Below, piece after piece: positions 39,360-49,634 of a stretch of DNA of 64,000 bases (position 1 is the stretch's first letter; each line of letters begins with the position of its first letter). The translations under genes and the position numbers were made by a program. The notes under the pieces were generated by a model, which was not told the DNA's origin, did not search any database, and saw only the letters and a program-made list of their open reading frames with translations. This stretch comes from Deltaproteobacteria bacterium (lineage in GTDB: Bacteria; Myxococcota; Myxococcia; Myxococcales; Anaeromyxobacteraceae), in the NCBI GenBank assembly GCA_016214955.1, contig JACRMN010000001.1:1-64000 (forward strand). Direction: 5' to 3'.

Positions 39360-40117
39360 CCGCGACCGTGCTCCTCGTGGGCGGCACCGGCCGCACCGGG
39401 CTGCGGACGCTGCGGCAGCTCCTGGAGCGAGGCGTCGAGGTTCGCGCCATCGTCCGCACGGTCTCGAAGCTCCCTCCGGAGCTGGCGGCCAGCCCGAGGC
39501 TGACGGCCATCGAGGCCAGCCTCCTCTCGCTCCCGGACGAGGAGCTCCAGCGCCACCTGCGCGGCTGCGACGCCGTCATCTCCTGTCTCGGCCACGTGCT
39601 CAGCCTGAGGGGCATCTTCGGCCCGCCGCGCGACCTCGTCACCCGGGCCACCGTGCGCCTCTGCCGCGGGATCGAGGCGCTCCGTCCCGCGGCGCCTGTC
39701 CGCCTCATCCTCATGAGCAGCGTCTCGGTGCACCGCCCCGGCGCCGCCGACGCGCGGCGAGGCGCGCTGGAGCGGGCGCTGCTCGGCGTGCTCCGCGCGC
39801 TGGTGCCGCCTGCCCGGGACAACCAGCGGGCGGCGGACTTCCTCGCCGAGGGCATCGGCTCCGGGAACGCCTTCGTGGAGTGGGCGGTCGTCCGCCCGGA
39901 CACGCTCCTCGAGGGCGAGGTCTCGAGCTACGCGCTCCACCAGGGGCTGGTGAACGGCATCTTCTCGCCGGGCAGCACGCGCATGGCCAACGTGGCGCAC
40001 CTGCTCTGCGAGCTGGCGACGGACCGGGCGGCATGGGCTGCGTGGAAGGGCAAGCTGCCGGTCATCACCGACCAGGGCGACCCCGCGAGGGAGGCTCCCT
40101 CGCGGAGCGCGGCCTGA
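39356..40117 (+). CDS. NAD(P)-binding atypical SDR-type protein
   Basis: The 253-residue protein has a Rossmann glycine motif (VLLVGGTGRTGLRTL) at residues 5-19, then DAVISCLG and a VRPDTLLEG segment. This matches atypical short-chain dehydrogenase/NmrA-like proteins that bind NAD(P)H as reductases or redox sensors. It overlaps the upstream membrane protein gene by 4 bases. An S41 peptidase lipoprotein gene starts 14 bp downstream. Substrate unknown. Confidence 0.82.
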   Translation: MTATVLLVGGTGRTGLRTLRQLLERGVEVRAIVRTVSKLPPELAASPRLTAIEASLLSLPDEELQRHLRGCDAVISCLGHVLSLRGIFGPPRDLVTRATVRLCRGIEALRPAAPVRLILMSSVSVHRPGAADARRGALERALLGVLRALVPPARDNQRAADFLAEGIGSGNAFVEWAVVRPDTLLEGEVSSYALHQGLVNGIFSPGSTRMANVAHLLCELATDRAAWAAWKGKLPVITDQGDPAREAPSRSAA

Positions 40118-40131
40118 ACGCCGGAGGAACC

Positions 40132-41154
40132 ATGGCACGCACAGTGCGCGGCGGCTGGTCTTCGGCCCGCTGGCGCTGGCTCGCTGCCGTGCTGGTCGCG
40201 GGCACGGTCTCCTGCGGGAGCTCGCCGGGGACGGAGGCCGACCCGGCCGAGCGGTACCTCGACGAGGTCCTCACCCTCATCGAGCAGAACCACATCCACC
40301 GGAGCGAGGTCGACTGGGCCGCCTACCGGCGGCAGGTGCGCGCCGCGGCGGCAGGCGCCACGACCCTGGCCGCTCTCGACCCGGCGCTCCAGCTCGCCGT
40401 GGACCTGCTCGGGGACCGCCACAGCGCCATCTGCCGCGGTCATGGAACGTGCTTGTACCAGTCGAGCCACGGCCTCGGGGGCTGGATCGGCTGGTCGGAT
40501 CCCGGCGCCCTCCCGGCCGGCGTCGCCTACGTCCGGGTCCAGGGCAACTCCGCCACGGCGCTCTCGACGAGGCAACTGGCCGACCAGCTCCAGGCGGCCG
40601 TACGGGCCCAGGACCGGGACGGGCTGGTCGGCTGGATCGTGGACCTGCGCCAGAACGGCGGCGGCAACATGTGGCCGATGCTGGCCGGCATCGGACCGGT
40701 GCTGGGCGACGGGACAGCCGGCTCGTTCGTCTTTCCGGAGGGGATGACAACCCCGCACCTCGCGCCTGGGGCCAGCATGGCCTGGTCCTACTCCGGCGGC
40801 GCTGCGTACTTCGATGGTCGGCCCCACACGAGCGTCACGGTCCCGTACACCCTCCGGGCGCCGGCCCGGCGCATCGCCGTGCTGCAGGACGGCGGCACGG
40901 GCTCGGCCGGGGAGGCGATCGCGATCGCCTTCATCGGGCGCCCGAACGCCCGGAGCTTCGGCGCCGCGACCTACGGTGTGTCGAGCGCCAACTGGAGCTT
41001 CTCGCTCTCCGATGGGGGTGTGCTCCAGCTGCTGGTCGCGCTGGATCGGGATCGGAACGGGACCACCTACGGCGGATCGGTGGCACCGGACGAGCAGACG
41101 GCGGGTCCCGCCGAGACGGTCGCGGCGGCGGTCACCTGGCTGACCACCCCGTGA
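40132..41154 (+). CDS. S41-family peptidase, probable lipoprotein
   Basis: The 340-residue protein has an N-terminal hydrophobic signal ending TVSC (possible lipobox). The S41 core includes DLRQNGGGN and the nucleophile region GGTGSAGEAIAIAF. It resembles the smaller S41 members such as nisin-resistance-type proteases more than PDZ-containing Ctp enzymes; no PDZ domain was seen. GGAGG lies before the ATG. It ends directly before a GC-rich hairpin. Confidence 0.8.
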   Translation: MARTVRGGWSSARWRWLAAVLVAGTVSCGSSPGTEADPAERYLDEVLTLIEQNHIHRSEVDWAAYRRQVRAAAAGATTLAALDPALQLAVDLLGDRHSAICRGHGTCLYQSSHGLGGWIGWSDPGALPAGVAYVRVQGNSATALSTRQLADQLQAAVRAQDRDGLVGWIVDLRQNGGGNMWPMLAGIGPVLGDGTAGSFVFPEGMTTPHLAPGASMAWSYSGGAAYFDGRPHTSVTVPYTLRAPARRIAVLQDGGTGSAGEAIAIAFIGRPNARSFGAATYGVSSANWSFSLSDGGVLQLLVALDRDRNGTTYGGSVAPDEQTAGPAETVAAAVTWLTTP

Positions 41155-41172
41155 GGCCGGCCGAAGCCGGCC
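41155..41172. terminator. Short GC hairpin between convergent genes
   Basis: A 7-bp stem GGCCGGC with CGAA loop starts at the base after the S41 stop codon. The convergent lipoprotein gene ends 32 bp further on. Confidence 0.45.
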
Positions 41173-41203
41173 GGATCACGTGGAGGCCTGACCCCATGCG
41201 AGT

Positions 41204-44023
41204 TCAGGGGACGGTCAGGAGATAGAGGCCATTCTGGAAACGGTACGGGGGCTGGGCGCCCACCCGTGCCGCCACGGCGTGGCGATCGTCGAGCCATTCG
41301 AAGGTCCCCCCGACCTCCAGCCGCACGCGGGCCACCGCTGCGCCGCCAGACACCGCCGCGGACTGCAGGACGCCGCCCGCCAGGTACAGCGCCTGATCGC
41401 CGCGCAGCATCCCCGCAGCCCAGAACGGCATGTCCAGACCGCTGGCAACCAGCCAGGTCTCGCCGGTGGCGGGCACCGCGGCCCTGAGGTCGAGATCCCC
41501 GTCGGTGAAGATGATCAGTCCAGCGGGCCCCTCGCCCCAGCCGAGCACCGCGCCGGAAACCAGCGCGGCCTGGCCGCCCGGAGGGCACACCCAGAAGGCT
41601 CCAGTGGCGTCGGTCAGCGCGAGCCAGCCGTCGTGGAGCGAGTAGTTCTGGACGCCAGTCGCCGCGACGGCCGCCGTTCCTCCCGGGAGCGTGGCCGAGC
41701 GGAGAGCGCCGTCGCCGCCGAGGTGCGCGATGGCGTGGCCGTCGGGAGAGAGCCGCACACCTGAGTCGTATGGAGGCACCGGGCCCAGGTCCTGGGGCAC
41801 CCCTCCGTCAATGGGGACGAAGGAGAGACCGGATGGAGAGCTGAAGAGGACGGTGTTGGTTGGGGGAAGCAGCCTTCCGGCGCCCCACATCAGCCCCGGC
41901 CCCAGAAGCCGCGTCACCGAAGCGCCGGAGAGCGGCGCGGACGCGAGGCCGTCGCCCGACAGGTAGAGGACCCGTCGCCCATCGGAGGTGACCTGCGCCG
42001 ATCTCGCGATGTAGCTCGTGGTCAGCGTGACGGGGGCGTTCCCGTTCGTGGGGAGGCTGACCAGGGAGGAGCCTGCCACCAGCAGGAAGGCGCTGTCCGG
42101 GGAGAAGGCCAGCGGCTCGGCCGCGCCGCCCTCCGGGGGCAACGACGCGACGACTGCCCCGGTGGCGGTCGCAAGGATCTTCACCTGTGTGCCGTCGCTG
42201 CATGCCACCAGGGAGCCGTCCGCCGAGAACATGGGGGCAAGAGAGGAGGCGGGCAGGGCGAGCGAGCTGCCGTCAGCTGAAGCTGTGAGCATGAAGCCGC
42301 TGCCGGAACCGCTGCTCCGCCAGAGGAAATGGCTCGAGTCCGGCGACCAGGCCTCCAAGGTGGCGCCAGGCAAGGTGGCGATGACCGCACCGTTCTCCGC
42401 CGACGCCTGGAGCAGGCTCCACTGCGCCGGCGACACCGAAAGGTCGAAGGTGTGGGCCACGACCCAGCGACCGTCCGGAGAGTGCGTGACGCTCATGACG
42501 AGCAGGGAGTCGGACGCCTGAACCACCGCCGTGAGGGGGCCGCCGACCGGACCCACGAGGACGCTGCCGTAGAGGCCAGGTCCGCGCGCCAAGACGCGGG
42601 TCCCCCCGGGAAGGAGCGAGCCCAGCGTCGTGTCGGTGGCCAGCCAGGAGACGTCGCCCGTGGCGTATTCGACGACGTTGAGGTCCGTCGTCACGGGATC
42701 GGAGAACTGGAAGTGTGACGGACCGAGGCTGCTCCACTGGCTCCAGGCGCGCCCGACCTGCCGCACCTCGCGGCGCTCGAGGGCGGCGTACCAGAGCTTG
42801 CCATCCCCGTCCCCCGCCAGGACGACAGTGCCGGTCGGGTCGAACGCGTGCCACCTGGCCGCCTTGGCGATGAGTACGGCCGTTCCTCCGGCCGCGGGGA
42901 CGGCCGAGAGCTCCTGGCCTGTGGAGTAGACAACCGCCCAGACCGGGCCACCCGGCACTGCAGGTGCAGGGAGCTCGAACCGGGCGACGTCCGCGGCGAG
43001 GTGACGGACAGGACCGCCATTGGCCGGCACCGAGAGCAGGTTGGTACCGTCATGCACCAGGACCCGGCCGTCGGCGGTGAGCTGCCGATGCCCGTCGGCA
43101 CTCCCGGCGATCCGCTGGCCGCGCTGCAGCTCGATCTCGCCGATGGGGTAGAGCACACCATCGAGCAGGTAACCCTGGCCGCCCGGGAGGGAGACCACGC
43201 CGGGGACGTACTCGGTGTGGACGCCGTCGGTGATCGTCAGCGACCACCGGCCGTCGGCGACGCCATCGATGCTCCAGGCCCCCGCATCGTCGGTCACCGT
43301 CTGGAGCAAGGTCCCGTCAACGCTCACGGCGATGCCGGGGCGCCGCCCCAGCCCGAGAACGCTCGCGAGGCCAGAGAGCCGACCGGTGCCGGGAGTGCCG
43401 GGCGCCGAGGGCACGAGGTCGAGGGTGGCTGCCGTGGTCACGGTGTCGTGGCCCACACGCTGCGCCGCCGAGCGCGCGGTCAGGTGCCCGCTGAGCACTG
43501 CAGAGACCGGGTACGACCCGGCCGGAACGGCCGGAATCGACCAGACCCCGTCGGCGTCAGCGACGGTGGCCCGGTCGGTCCCAACCAGCCAGACCACGAT
43601 CCCCGCCGCGCCCGGAGACTGGCCGGCGACAGTGACCAGCCCCTGGATGGTCCCGAGGGGCGTGAAGACCAAGTCGACGCTCTGGGTGGTGCCGGAATCG
43701 AGGTGGACGGCCACCTGGCGCGTTGTCTCGGCGGTCGACCGGACCGAAGACGCGACCGTGTAGTCACCAGGCGGGAGGTCAGGGAAGGAATAGGTGCCGG
43801 CCGGTCCGGTGGTGGTGAGTGCGGCGACCGGGCCCGAGATCGAGACCTCGATGCCGGCCTCGGGCGTGGAGCCGGTGAGGATCACGCTTCCGGCTATCGC
43901 GCCAACGGTCGGCGGGCGCGCCCGGTGGGAGCAAGCCGCCCCAGCTGACGAGAGAAGGAGGACGCCGACCAGGCAGGTTCGAACGAGGTGGGCATCCCGG
44001 TGGGCTGGGGATCTGCGTCGCAC
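41204..44023 (-). CDS. Large lipoprotein with carboxypeptidase-regulatory repeats and a beta-propeller
   Basis: The 939-residue protein has a signal peptide with lipobox AGAAC near residue 30. Three regulatory-like beta sandwiches follow (AGTYSFPDLPPGDYTVASSV, DGVWSIPAVPAGSYPV, DAGAWSIDGVADGRWSLTI). Then comes a long WD40/PD40-like propeller region (FSPDSAFLLVAGSSLV, LSPDGHAIAHLGGDG). It is probably anchored in the outer membrane or cell envelope and binds a ligand or partner. The GTG start is the longest option. Upstream is the AT-rich palindrome at 44168-44181. No enzymatic motif was seen. Confidence 0.75.
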   Translation of the reverse strand: MRRRSPAHRDAHLVRTCLVGVLLLSSAGAACSHRARPPTVGAIAGSVILTGSTPEAGIEVSISGPVAALTTTGPAGTYSFPDLPPGDYTVASSVRSTAETTRQVAVHLDSGTTQSVDLVFTPLGTIQGLVTVAGQSPGAAGIVVWLVGTDRATVADADGVWSIPAVPAGSYPVSAVLSGHLTARSAAQRVGHDTVTTAATLDLVPSAPGTPGTGRLSGLASVLGLGRRPGIAVSVDGTLLQTVTDDAGAWSIDGVADGRWSLTITDGVHTEYVPGVVSLPGGQGYLLDGVLYPIGEIELQRGQRIAGSADGHRQLTADGRVLVHDGTNLLSVPANGGPVRHLAADVARFELPAPAVPGGPVWAVVYSTGQELSAVPAAGGTAVLIAKAARWHAFDPTGTVVLAGDGDGKLWYAALERREVRQVGRAWSQWSSLGPSHFQFSDPVTTDLNVVEYATGDVSWLATDTTLGSLLPGGTRVLARGPGLYGSVLVGPVGGPLTAVVQASDSLLVMSVTHSPDGRWVVAHTFDLSVSPAQWSLLQASAENGAVIATLPGATLEAWSPDSSHFLWRSSGSGSGFMLTASADGSSLALPASSLAPMFSADGSLVACSDGTQVKILATATGAVVASLPPEGGAAEPLAFSPDSAFLLVAGSSLVSLPTNGNAPVTLTTSYIARSAQVTSDGRRVLYLSGDGLASAPLSGASVTRLLGPGLMWGAGRLLPPTNTVLFSSPSGLSFVPIDGGVPQDLGPVPPYDSGVRLSPDGHAIAHLGGDGALRSATLPGGTAAVAATGVQNYSLHDGWLALTDATGAFWVCPPGGQAALVSGAVLGWGEGPAGLIIFTDGDLDLRAAVPATGETWLVASGLDMPFWAAGMLRGDQALYLAGGVLQSAAVSGGAAVARVRLEVGGTFEWLDDRHAVAARVGAQPPYRFQNGLYLLTVP

Positions 44024-44167
44024 GCACTTTCAGTACCACGTCCGGCGGATGGGCGTGGGCCGGTACCCGGGCCCGCCCGTACGGGGCAGCGTTTGCGGTG
44101 GGGCGTTGCGCCAGGCGCGGCTCCTCCGCTTGGCTGCATCCATTCTGCGGGCGTCGCGCAGGGTCCG

Positions 44168-44181
44168 ATAATACAGATTAT
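44168..44181. promoter_or_regulatory. AT-rich palindrome in a GC-rich gap
   Basis: ATAATACAGATTAT has 5-bp self-complementary arms and directly adjoins TTGACA on the minus strand (44181-44186). It is striking in this composition. The hexamers TTGACA and TATTAT are only 7 bp apart, so a normal promoter is not formed; an operator for the lipoprotein gene is possible. Confidence 0.35.
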
Positions 44182-44232
44182 GTCAACTCAGCGCGTGCTA
44201 CGCCCGGGCCCGGACGGGAGGACACCTGCCCG

Positions 44233-44751
44233 CTAGGCCTTCCCGGTGCCCCCATCGCCGCCGGTGACGGTGACCAGTGAAGGTCGCGGACTGCAGAGGC
44301 CTCCCTGGGTGACCACCTTCACCACCCGCGGCGAGGCCGCCGGATCCCCCACCTCGCAGGGGCAGCGCGACTCGGCGCAGCTCAGGCGCGCCTGGACGGC
44401 GCCCAGGGCGGCCTCGAGCTCCCGCTTCACGCGGCGCAGCCGGACCAGCCGCTCCTCGGCCTGGCGGATGTGGTCGAGCAGGATCTGCTGGAAGCGCTCG
44501 GCGAGCTGGCCGCCGCTCTCGCAGCCGGCGCGCAGCTCGAGCGCCGAGCGGATCTCCGGGATGGAGAGCCCCAGCTCCCGCAGGTCGGTGATGAGCTGGA
44601 GCCGCTCCAGCTCGCCGCGCGTGTAGCGCCGGTGTCCGCCCTCGCTGACGACCGAGGGTCGCAGGAGCCCCTGCTCCTCGTAGAACCGGACCGTTCGCTG
44701 CGTGCAGCCCGTGGCTCGGGCCAGGTCGCCGGATGAGAGATCTGCCGCCAT
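44233..44751 (-). CDS. MerR-family regulator, possibly metal-sensing
   Basis: The 172-residue protein has an N-terminal MerR helix-turn-helix (GDLARATGCTQRTVRFYEEQ), the wing GGHRRYTRGELERL and a long dimerisation helix. Cys residues at 77, 125, 130 and 132 (SCAESRCPC) sit where ZntR/CadR/MerR-type sensors carry metal-binding cysteines, so a thiophilic metal is a reasonable but unproven ligand. No metal exporter is adjacent. The promoter at 44763-44791 has normal 17-bp spacing, so MerR-type control of its own promoter is not evident. Confidence 0.88.
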   Translation of the reverse strand: MAADLSSGDLARATGCTQRTVRFYEEQGLLRPSVVSEGGHRRYTRGELERLQLITDLRELGLSIPEIRSALELRAGCESGGQLAERFQQILLDHIRQAEERLVRLRRVKRELEAALGAVQARLSCAESRCPCEVGDPAASPRVVKVVTQGGLCSPRPSLVTVTGGDGGTGKA

Positions 44752-44762
44752 TCGTCCTGCGC

Positions 44763-44791
44763 TGACTAACGGGCCCGGAGCGCCAAGTCAA
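44763..44791 (-). promoter_or_regulatory. Candidate sigma-70 promoter of merR-type gene
   Basis: On the minus strand: TTGACT, 17-bp spacer, TAGTCA. The predicted start at about 44756 leaves only about 5 bases before the ATG at 44751. Confidence 0.55.
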
Positions 44792-44824
44792 CCGCCCGCG
44801 CCACGGCGCCTATCCGGGGGCGGC

Positions 44825-45574
44825 ATGGCGATGGGCTTGCGCCAGCCGCCGCCCGCCGCCATGAAGAGCCCCGTGGACGACACCGGGAGCGAGCATCCGG
44901 GAGGCGGCGTGGACGAGATCGGCCCTGGGGCGGCAGCGCCGGAAGGCGCGCGCCGCCGGCTGGTGGAGCGGTTCAGCGAGGCGCCCCTTCCCACCGGGCG
45001 CGGTCCCTTCCAGGTGGTGGTCTTCCGGGAGCTGGCCACGGGGGCGGAGCACGTGGCGATGGTGTGCGGCGATGTGGTTGGCGCCGCGGTCCCGGCCCGT
45101 GTTCACTCCGAGTGCCTGACGAGCGAGGTGCTGGGGTCGCTCAAGTGCGACTGCCGGGCGCAGCTCGACCGGGCCCTCGACTTCATCGGCGGTCGCGGGC
45201 GCGGCGTCCTCGTCTACCTCCGCCAGGAGGGGCGCGGCATCGGCCTGGGCAACAAGATCCGGGCCTACGCCCTCCAGGCCCGCGGCCACGACACCTACGA
45301 GGCCAACCGGCTCCTCGGCTTCCCCGACGACCTGCGCCACTACGACGTGGCCGCCGACATCCTCCGGCAGCTGGGCGTGACCTCGGTGGACCTCATCACC
45401 AACAACCCGATGAAGATCGCTCAGCTCGTCGAGGCTGGCATGCCGGTGCGCCGCCGCATCGCCCTGCCCTCGCCGGCCAACCCGCACAGCGTGGACTACC
45501 TGCGGGTGAAGCGCGAGCGCACCGGCCACCTCATCGAGCTGGACGCGGCGCCGAGCAAGCGGCGCGCCGGGTAG
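44825..45574 (+). CDS. ribA: GTP cyclohydrolase II
   Basis: The 249-residue protein has zinc-binding Cys in VHSECLTSEVLGSLKCDC and the catalytic segment RQEGRGIGLGNKIRAY. It opens GTP in the first step of riboflavin synthesis. It lacks the dihydroxybutanone-phosphate synthase domain that is often fused in RibBA. About 40 extra N-terminal residues precede the core. The start at 44825 follows GGGGGCGG; 44831 and 44861 are in-frame alternatives. It is divergent from merR and convergent with the acyl-CoA operon. Confidence 0.9.
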   Translation: MAMGLRQPPPAAMKSPVDDTGSEHPGGGVDEIGPGAAAPEGARRRLVERFSEAPLPTGRGPFQVVVFRELATGAEHVAMVCGDVVGAAVPARVHSECLTSEVLGSLKCDCRAQLDRALDFIGGRGRGVLVYLRQEGRGIGLGNKIRAYALQARGHDTYEANRLLGFPDDLRHYDVAADILRQLGVTSVDLITNNPMKIAQLVEAGMPVRRRIALPSPANPHSVDYLRVKRERTGHLIELDAAPSKRRAG

Positions 45575-45579
45575 CGCCG

Positions 45580-46722
45580 CTAGGCCTTGAGCAGGTCGCG
45601 CGCTATCACCAGCCGCTGGACCTCGCTGGTCCCCTCGTAGATGGTCTGGACGCGGGCGTCGCGGAGCAGCCGCTCCACCGGGAACTCGGCGGTGTAGCCG
45701 TAGCCGCCGTGGATCTGTACCGCCTTCAGCACCGCCCGCTGCGCCGCCTCCGAGGCGAAGAGCTTGGCCATGGCGGCCTCGCGCCCGTAGGGGCGGCCCG
45801 CGTCCTTGAGCGCGGCGGCCCGCAGCACCAGCAGCCGGGCGGCGTCGCGCTCGGTCTGCATGTCGGCGAGCATGAACTGGATGGCCTGGTGGCCGGCCAG
45901 GGGCTTCCCGAAGGCCTGCCGGTCCCTGGCGTAGCGGCTGCTGGCCTCGAGGGCCGCGGTCATGACCCCCACCGCCTGGGCGCCGATGCCGATGCGCCCG
46001 CCGTCGAGGGCCGAGAGCGCGATCTTGAGCCCGTCGCCCCGCGTGCCGAGCAGCGCCGACTGCGGGACGGCGCAGTCCTCGAACACCAGCGGCACGGTGG
46101 AGGAGGCCCGCTGCCCCATCTTGGCCTCGTGCTTCCCCACCGTGAACCCGGGCGTGCCCTGCTCCACCAGGAAGGCGCTGATGCCGCGGGCGCCGGCGCC
46201 CGGGTCGGTGCGGGCCCAGACCACCGTCACCCCGGCCACGTCGCCGCTGGTGATCCACTGCTTCTCGCCGTTCAGGATCCAGCGGCCCTCCCGCAACTCG
46301 GCGCGGGTGCGCAGCGCCGCGGGATCGCTGCCGGCCTGGGGCTCGGAGAGGCCGAAGGCGCCGGCCAGCCACTCGCCCGACGCCAGGCGCGGGCAGCAGC
46401 GGCGGCGCTGCTCCTCGGTGCCGTAGCGGGCGATGACCTCGCCCACCATGTTGGTGACCCCGGTGCCGACGGTCACGGCGCAGTCGGCCGCCGCCAGCTC
46501 CATGATGGCCACGGCGTAGGCCACGCTCCCGGCGCCGGCCCCGCCCAGCTCGGCGGGCACCGCCACCGCCTGCAGCCCCAGGGCCGCCAGGCCCCGCGTC
46601 TCCTCGACGGCGAAGCGCTCGGCCCGGTCGCGGGCCGCGGCGGTGGGCAGGAGCTTCTCGCGGGCGTAGGCGCGGGCGGTGGCCTGGACCGCCGCCTGCA
46701 CGTCGTCGAGGGTGAAGTCCAT
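45580..46722 (-). CDS. Acyl-CoA dehydrogenase (second copy of the operon)
   Basis: The 380-residue flavoprotein has the full acyl-CoA dehydrogenase pattern: [41 protein letters not shown] and the catalytic Glu in IYEGTSEVQ. It oxidises short- or medium-chain acyl-CoA to the enoyl-CoA and passes electrons to ETF. It is the last gene of a four-gene operon, 13 bp after the other dehydrogenase, and is clearly diverged from it, suggesting a different chain length or branching preference. Confidence 0.9.
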   Translation of the reverse strand: MDFTLDDVQAAVQATARAYAREKLLPTAAARDRAERFAVEETRGLAALGLQAVAVPAELGGAGAGSVAYAVAIMELAAADCAVTVGTGVTNMVGEVIARYGTEEQRRRCCPRLASGEWLAGAFGLSEPQAGSDPAALRTRAELREGRWILNGEKQWITSGDVAGVTVVWARTDPGAGARGISAFLVEQGTPGFTVGKHEAKMGQRASSTVPLVFEDCAVPQSALLGTRGDGLKIALSALDGGRIGIGAQAVGVMTAALEASSRYARDRQAFGKPLAGHQAIQFMLADMQTERDAARLLVLRAAALKDAGRPYGREAAMAKLFASEAAQRAVLKAVQIHGGYGYTAEFPVERLLRDARVQTIYEGTSEVQRLVIARDLLKA

Positions 46723-46735
46723 CGGGCTGCGGCTG

Positions 46736-47878
46736 CTATTCCTTGAGGAGGTTGGCGGCGATGACCACCCGCTGGATCTCGCTCGTCCCCTCGTAGATCT
46801 CGGTGATGCGGCTGTCGCGCCAGTGGCGCTCGACGTCGAAGTCCTTGGTGTAGCCGTAGCCGCCGTGGACCTGGATGGCCTTGGAGGTGACCCGCTCGGC
46901 CATCTCGCTGGCGTAGAGCTTGGCCATGGCCGCCTCGGAGCTGAAGCGCACCCCCTGGTCCTTCAGGGCCGCGGCCCGCCAGATGAGCAGCCGGGCGGCG
47001 TCGATCTCGGTGGCCATGTCGGCCAGCATGAACTGGATGGCCTGGAAGTTGGCGATGGGCTGGCCGAAGGCCTTGCGCTCCTTGGCGTAGGCGCGGGCCT
47101 CCTCGAAGGCGGCCCGGGCGATGCCCAGCGCCTGGGCGGCGATGCCGATGCGGCCGCCGTCGAGGGTGGCCATGGCCACCTTGAACCCCTCCCCCTCCTT
47201 GCCCAGCCGGTCCTTCTCGGGGACGAAGACGTCCTCGAAGAACAGGCTGCAGGTGCCGGAGGCCCGGATGCCCACCTTGTCGTCGGGCTTGCCGCGGACG
47301 AAGCCCTTGGCGGTGGCCGGCACCAGGAAGGCGGTGATGCCCTTGTGCCCCTTGGGCCTGTCGGTCATCGCGAAGATCAGCACCGCGTCGGCCTGGGGGC
47401 CGTTGGTGATGAAGTTCTTGGCGCCGGAGAGCACGTAGCCGCCGTCCTTCTTCGTCGCCAGGGTCCGCATCTCGGCGGCGTCGGAGCCGCTCATGGGCTC
47501 GGTGAGGGCGAAGCAGCCCAGCTTCTCGCCGCTGGCGAAGGGCTTCAGCCACTCGGCCTTCTGCTGGTCGGTGCCGAACTTCAGCACCGGGTCGCAGTAG
47601 AGCGAGTTGTTCACGCTCATGATCACGCCGGTGCCGGCGCAGCCCCGGGAGATCTCCTCCATCGCCAGGGCGTAGGAGACCGAGTCCATGCCGCCGCCGC
47701 CCCACTCCGAGGGCACGGCCACCGACATCAGCCCCATCTCCGCCAGCTTCTTCACCTGCTCGGCGGGGTAGTGGTGGGTCTCGTCCCACTTGCGGGCGTT
47801 GGGCTTGAGCTCCTGGTCGGCGAACTCGCGGCACAGATCGCGGACCTGGCGCTGCTCCTCGGTGAGATCGATGTTCAT
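46736..47878 (-). CDS. Short-chain acyl-CoA dehydrogenase
   Basis: The 380-residue protein has motifs FALTEPMSGSDAAEM, GAKNFITNG, GGRIGIAAQALG, QVHGGYGYTKDFD and catalytic Glu in IYEGTSEIQR. It resembles butyryl-CoA dehydrogenases. Its place after a hydroxybutyryl-CoA dehydrogenase and a crotonase gene supports a C4 pathway (oxidation of butyryl-CoA or its reverse). No etfAB or thiolase gene is in this operon, so these must lie elsewhere. Confidence 0.9.
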   Translation of the reverse strand: MNIDLTEEQRQVRDLCREFADQELKPNARKWDETHHYPAEQVKKLAEMGLMSVAVPSEWGGGGMDSVSYALAMEEISRGCAGTGVIMSVNNSLYCDPVLKFGTDQQKAEWLKPFASGEKLGCFALTEPMSGSDAAEMRTLATKKDGGYVLSGAKNFITNGPQADAVLIFAMTDRPKGHKGITAFLVPATAKGFVRGKPDDKVGIRASGTCSLFFEDVFVPEKDRLGKEGEGFKVAMATLDGGRIGIAAQALGIARAAFEEARAYAKERKAFGQPIANFQAIQFMLADMATEIDAARLLIWRAAALKDQGVRFSSEAAMAKLYASEMAERVTSKAIQVHGGYGYTKDFDVERHWRDSRITEIYEGTSEIQRVVIAANLLKE

Positions 47879-47920
47879 GATCGCTCCGCGGCCCCCTCCG
47901 GCCGCTGGCTGGGATGAGAG

Positions 47921-48703
47921 CTACTTGCCCTGGAAGGCGGCAGGGCGCTTCTCGACGAAGGCCTTGAGCCCCTCGCGGCCGTCCTCGGTGCCGAAGAGCA
48001 GGCCGAAGGCCTCGGCCTCGAGCGCCTGCCCGGCCACGAGCTGGGGCTGGGCGGTGGCTCGCAGGATGCGCTTCGCCGCGGCGATGGCGCCGGGCCCCTT
48101 GGACATCACCTTCCGCGCCTGGGCCACGGCGTGGGGCAGGAGCCTGTCGGGGGGCAGGACGTCGAGCGCCAGGCCCCAGGCCCGGGCGGTGGCGGCGTCG
48201 GCCATGTCACCGGTGACGATCATCTCGAAGGCGCGCTGCGAGCCCACCCGGCGCTGCAGCCGCTGGGTGCCGCCGAAGCCGGGGATGATGCCCAGGTTGA
48301 CCTCGGGCTGGCCGAAGCGGGCCTTCTCGCTGGCGTAGACGAGGTCGCAGGCCATCGCCAGCTCGCAGCCGCCGCCCAGGGCGAAGCCGTTGACGGCGGC
48401 GATGGTGACGATGGGCAGGGCCTCGAGCCGCTCCAGGGTCCGCTGGCCAGCCTCGGCGAAGCGCCGTGCCTCCAGCGCCGAGAGGCCCGACATCTCGGCG
48501 ATGTCGGCGCCGGCCACGAAGGCCTTGTCGCCGGCGCCGGTGAGCACCAGGGCCCGCACCGCCCGGTCGGCCTCCACCTGCGACAGCAGCTCCCCGAGCT
48601 CGCGCAGGGTCCGGGAGTCGAGGGCGTTGAGCGCCTTGGGGCGGTTGAGGGTGGCGATCCCGACGCCGTCCTCGACGCGGAAGAGCAGGTTCTCGAGCGC
48701 CAT
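47921..48703 (-). CDS. Enoyl-CoA hydratase (crotonase type)
   Basis: The 260-residue protein has the CoA-binding oxyanion segment AGADIAEM and the two catalytic Glu motifs GGGCELAMACD and QPEVNLGIIPG. It hydrates short-chain enoyl-CoA to 3-hydroxyacyl-CoA. It lies 9 bp downstream of the hydroxybutyryl-CoA dehydrogenase gene, so its product and that enzyme's substrate match. Confidence 0.92.
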   Translation of the reverse strand: MALENLLFRVEDGVGIATLNRPKALNALDSRTLRELGELLSQVEADRAVRALVLTGAGDKAFVAGADIAEMSGLSALEARRFAEAGQRTLERLEALPIVTIAAVNGFALGGGCELAMACDLVYASEKARFGQPEVNLGIIPGFGGTQRLQRRVGSQRAFEMIVTGDMADAATARAWGLALDVLPPDRLLPHAVAQARKVMSKGPGAIAAAKRILRATAQPQLVAGQALEAEAFGLLFGTEDGREGLKAFVEKRPAAFQGK

Positions 48704-48712
48704 GGCCGTCTC

Positions 48713-49573
<861 letters not shown>

Positions 49574-49604
49574 GGCCCCTCCGCGCGTTTTCTCGATGAG
49601 GCTC

Positions 49605-49634
49605 TAGGTACGCAGGCCCCGGATCGCTTGTCAA
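49605..49634 (-). promoter_or_regulatory. Sigma-70 promoter of the acyl-CoA operon
   Basis: On the minus strand: TTGACA (49634-49629), 18-bp spacer, TACCTA (49610-49605). The transcript would start near 49598 with a leader of about 25 bases. The -35 shares its outermost base with the first possible start codon of the divergent histidine kinase gene. Confidence 0.65.
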
